DNA of 8,725 nt, taken from contig CAZHLU010000040.1 in assembly GCA_964533435.1 (NCBI GenBank), positions 1 to 8,725 on the forward strand, read 5' to 3'. Below, piece by piece: positions 6,748 to 8,725 of this stretch. Position 1 is the first letter of the stretch, and each line of letters opens with the position of its first letter. Position numbers and translations under genes: made by a program. The DNA is from CAZWIT01 sp964533435 (GTDB lineage: Bacteria > Patescibacteriota > Patescibacteriia > UBA1558 > GWA2-36-10). The notes under the pieces are model-generated. The model had not been told where the DNA came from, searched no databases, and saw nothing but the letters and a program-made list of their open reading frames with translations.

Positions 6748-7441
6748 TAATTTTATCTTTAGCCGAAGTAATAAAATAAAAGACTACTATATTCATTAAT
6801 AAAGTAAATATTGGACCAAGCCAACCTAAACTAAATTCTCCTAGATAATTTAACAATATATTAAAATAAGCGCCACCAAACAAGCCAATACTAATGGTTA
6901 AAATTAGCCATTTTAATTGCTTTTTAGCCAAACCTTCCGCATGTTTATATTTAACAAATAATAAATAAATTGACCAAATTGCTAATGCCACAAAATAAGC
7001 TGCATACAAAATAAAAACTGGCTTATAATAGCGCGATATATAGTCAGATGAGTTGCCAATCCAAACGGTACTAACAATAAACCATTTAGTATAAATTACT
7101 ATAGATAATAAAATAGTAAATAACCAAATTATAGTAGTTTTGACTTTATTTATCTCTTCTCTTTGATATGGAAAATGCAAAGAAAAATAAAATAAAGAAA
7201 TAATAATACCAATTCCAGACATGTTAGTTGTTCGATCATAAAAACTTACTAAATTTATATTATCAAAATAATACGCCAATATTATACCTAAAATCCAAGT
7301 AAAATTAAAAAATGTTAAATAAGAAAAATATTTATTAATCTTCTTACTGTTGCCTCTAGAAAAAATGAATATGCTCATCAATAGATTAACTGTACCTGCA
7401 ATAAATAAAACTAAATTTTGTAAAGTAAAAATTTCTAACAT
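6740..7441 (-). CDS. Kinase-less HisKA_7TM-type membrane protein, second tandem copy
   Basis: A 233-residue, almost wholly hydrophobic protein with about seven predicted helices (starting near 8, 41, 75, 103, 140, 176 and 206). It has the family features of the N-terminal 7TM region of histidine kinases: FYFSLHFPY after helix 3, the basic turn KYKHAEGLAKKQLKW before helix 6, and LGPIFTLLM in helix 7. It ends at SAKDKING right after helix 7, where a linker and kinase normally start, so it is a stand-alone sensory or membrane module. It is collinear with the gene just upstream: 21 of the first 30 residues are identical, including VNLLMS and FIFSRG. It starts at an ATG three bases after that gene's stop, and its stop overlaps the asparaginase-like start. 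It may pair with a separate kinase or GAF protein. The ligand is unknown. Confidence 0.78.
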   Translation of the reverse strand: MLEIFTLQNLVLFIAGTVNLLMSIFIFSRGNSKKINKYFSYLTFFNFTWILGIILAYYFDNINLVSFYDRTTNMSGIGIIISLFYFSLHFPYQREEINKVKTTIIWLFTILLSIVIYTKWFIVSTVWIGNSSDYISRYYKPVFILYAAYFVALAIWSIYLLFVKYKHAEGLAKKQLKWLILTISIGLFGGAYFNILLNYLGEFSLGWLGPIFTLLMNIVVFYFITSAKDKING

Positions 7442-7444
7442 AAG

Positions 7445-8143
7445 TTAATTATTTATTTTATCTTTTGGCATTATAATAAAACTTAAAACTATAAAATTGA
7501 TAAATAACGTAAATAAAGGACCCATGTGAATATAATAAAAATCATCATTATACATTGAGAATAAATTAAAATAACTGCCAAAAAAAGTACCTAAAAATAC
7601 CCCCCAAAATACAATTTTTAATTGCCATTTAAATAAACCCTCTGCCAAACGATATTTATAAAATATAAATATCAGTGCCACTAACATTAATAAAACTAAT
7701 AGTAAAGTGTATATTATATAAAATAATAAATTAAAATTAGCCATATTACCGGGCCAGATTATTGTATCTACAACGAATGATCTATAAAAAACCGTAGTAT
7801 AAACTAACACAATAACCACAATAAAATTTAACAACCATTTATAAATTTTTGGCAAATTAAAAATTTTATATGGAAAATATATAGAAAAATAAAATAAAAA
7901 TACCACCACCAAAAAAGCAAAACTATAAGGCAGGCTAGCAAAAAATCTTAATGTCTCTTGATTGGAACTTAAATTAAAAAACATTAGACTTAAAGACCAA
8001 AAAAAATTAGCTAAAGTCATGCAACTAAAATACAAATTTATTTTATTACTTACTCCTCGACTAAAAATAAATACGCTCATTAATAAATTAACTATACCGA
8101 CTATTAATAGAGTTAAATTTTGTAGTGTTAAAAAATTTTCCAT
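7445..8143 (-). CDS. Kinase-less HisKA_7TM-type membrane protein, first tandem copy
   Basis: A 232-residue paralogue of the following gene with the same layout: helix 1 with VNLLMSVFIFSRG (18-30), FYFSIYFPY (84-92), the basic turn KYRLAEGLFKWQLK (163-176), HMGPLFTLF in helix 7, and a short tail PKDKINN. No kinase, GAF or PAS domain is fused. It begins at an ATG 21 bases after the stop of the GAF-domain gene, with no Shine-Dalgarno sequence. The two copies clearly arose by tandem duplication and have diverged most in the loops between helices 2-3 and 4-5, where a ligand pocket or outer face might lie. A role as a membrane sensor subunit working with the upstream GAF protein is plausible but inferred. 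It could also be a 7TM membrane protein of unrelated function. Confidence 0.77.
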   Translation of the reverse strand: MENFLTLQNLTLLIVGIVNLLMSVFIFSRGVSNKINLYFSCMTLANFFWSLSLMFFNLSSNQETLRFFASLPYSFAFLVVVFLFYFSIYFPYKIFNLPKIYKWLLNFIVVIVLVYTTVFYRSFVVDTIIWPGNMANFNLLFYIIYTLLLVLLMLVALIFIFYKYRLAEGLFKWQLKIVFWGVFLGTFFGSYFNLFSMYNDDFYYIHMGPLFTLFINFIVLSFIIMPKDKINN

Positions 8144-8164
8144 TTTATTCTAATATCTAAAATT

Positions 8165-8647
8165 TTAATTATTTTTCTTTCCCGCCATTGCTTGTTCATA
8201 CAATAATAAGCTACCAATAGCAATATCCAGATATTTATTAACTTCAATTAAAAACTCTAATTGTTGTATTGATAATAGCCTTTGTTTATTATCTATTAAC
8301 AATATACCTAAAAGTTGTTGATTATAAAACACTGGCAAGGCAATGTCAATATGACTAGCTAAAAGCTCAGTGGTTGCCACAGAATCCCCTTGCCAATAAA
8401 CCAACTCAGCTGTTTGCTTTATTTCTTTAGCTTGAGCCAATTGTTGTAGCCACTTATTGTCATTTAAAGATAATAACCTTTCTCCACTAGGAAAAACTTG
8501 ATAAAAAATATCCGGCTGATTACGTTTGGATAAATATAAATAAATATCATTATAATCAATAATATGACTAATTTCTTTAGTAAGATTAGCTAGTAAAAAA
8601 TTTAAATCCTGACTAGAACGTAAAATTTTAGCAATAGTATTCAGAGC
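8165..8647 (-). CDS. GAF-domain protein, 5' end unresolved (in-frame stop upstream)
   Basis: 160 codons open on the minus strand make up one GAF-like sensory domain. It begins ALNTIAKILRSSQDLNFLL, like the first helix of many GAF domains. The core is ALPVFYNQQLLGILLIDN, and it ends with the helix AIGSLLLYEQAMAG, the usual closing helix. The frame is preceded by a UAA at 8648-8650, and there is no ATG, GTG or TTG between that stop and a TTG at 8438-8440, which would cut the domain in half. So either a start lies at an unusual codon (a CTG is at 8642-8644), or this is the 3' part of a longer protein broken by a nonsense change or an assembly error. The same frame stays open to the window edge beyond the stop. 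It is followed by the two 7TM genes and may be the soluble part of a split sensor. Ligand unknown. Confidence 0.68.
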   Translation of the reverse strand, partial: ALNTIAKILRSSQDLNFLLANLTKEISHIIDYNDIYLYLSKRNQPDIFYQVFPSGERLLSLNDNKWLQQLAQAKEIKQTAELVYWQGDSVATTELLASHIDIALPVFYNQQLLGILLIDNKQRLLSIQQLEFLIEVNKYLDIAIGSLLLYEQAMAGKKNN

Positions 8648-8725
8648 TTACGCATAGTCCCAGGCTGGTGTAACAAGCAAGTAAGCCAAAGAACGACTGA
8701 CTGCTCCAAACACTTCTCGCTCTAG
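8648..8725 (-). other. GC-rich edge segment with an open frame ending in UAA
   Basis: The last 75 bases are about 51% G+C by direct count (38 of 75 at 8651-8725), far above the rest of the window. In the GAF frame they read 25 codons, including EVFGAVSRSLAYLL, then a UAA at 8648-8650. This may be the 3' end of another gene, the 5' part of the GAF gene, or foreign sequence at an assembly edge. I do not recognise it. Confidence 0.4.

Noticed and set aside
7962..8153. Open frame on the plus strand, 63 codons
   Set aside because: It is antisense to the start of a 7TM gene that has a clear paralogue, and it arises from AT-rich, stop-poor complement sequence.
8648..8650. UAA read as a sense codon (alternative genetic code)
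   Set aside because: All other genes end normally at UAA or UAG within tight gene spacing. Known CPR recoding affects UGA, not UAA.

Overview
This 8.7-kb window is a dense, AT-rich (roughly 25-35% G+C by sampled counting) block of bacterial genes. All are read from the minus strand, so biological order runs from the right edge of the window to the left. Gaps are 3-25 bases or short overlaps, there are almost no Shine-Dalgarno sequences, and no stretch of more than 300 bases lacks a gene. The compact style, small domain-only proteins, kinase-less HisKA_7TM-type membrane proteins and an RNHCP protein suggest a Patescibacteria/CPR-type genome. That placement is an inference, as no marker gene is present. 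No rRNA, tRNA, CRISPR array or transposase was seen, and the standard genetic code fits all the genes.

Right-hand block (about 8725 to 4043). It opens at the edge with a GAF-domain protein whose reading frame is interrupted by a UAA, next to 75 bases of much higher G+C. Two tandem paralogous seven-helix membrane proteins without kinase domains follow. Then come an asparaginase-fold protein with altered catalytic motifs, a nucleoside-deoxyribosyltransferase-like protein with a C-terminal ribbon-helix-helix, an alpha/beta hydrolase of the monoacylglycerol-lipase/carboxylesterase kind, and a small zinc-ribbon RNHCP protein. A perfect 11-bp inverted repeat immediately after the RNHCP stop looks like the terminator of this operon.

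Left-hand block (about 4006 to 1). A possible promoter sits between the terminator and a long-chain acyl-CoA synthetase gene. That gene is followed by an N-acyltransferase of the FeeM / autoinducer-synthase-like fold, a ThiF/MoeB-type adenylating enzyme, and, overlapping it, the start of a polytopic HisKA_7TM-type sensor that runs off the window. The last three genes are noticeably more AT-rich than the synthetase.

The left block is the most interesting part. Acyl activation, N-acylation of an amine and carboxylate adenylation, followed by a translationally coupled membrane receptor, reads like a make-and-sense circuit for a fatty N-acyl compound. This is a hypothesis from gene content and order. 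The lipase-like hydrolase just upstream could supply fatty acids but lies behind the terminator.
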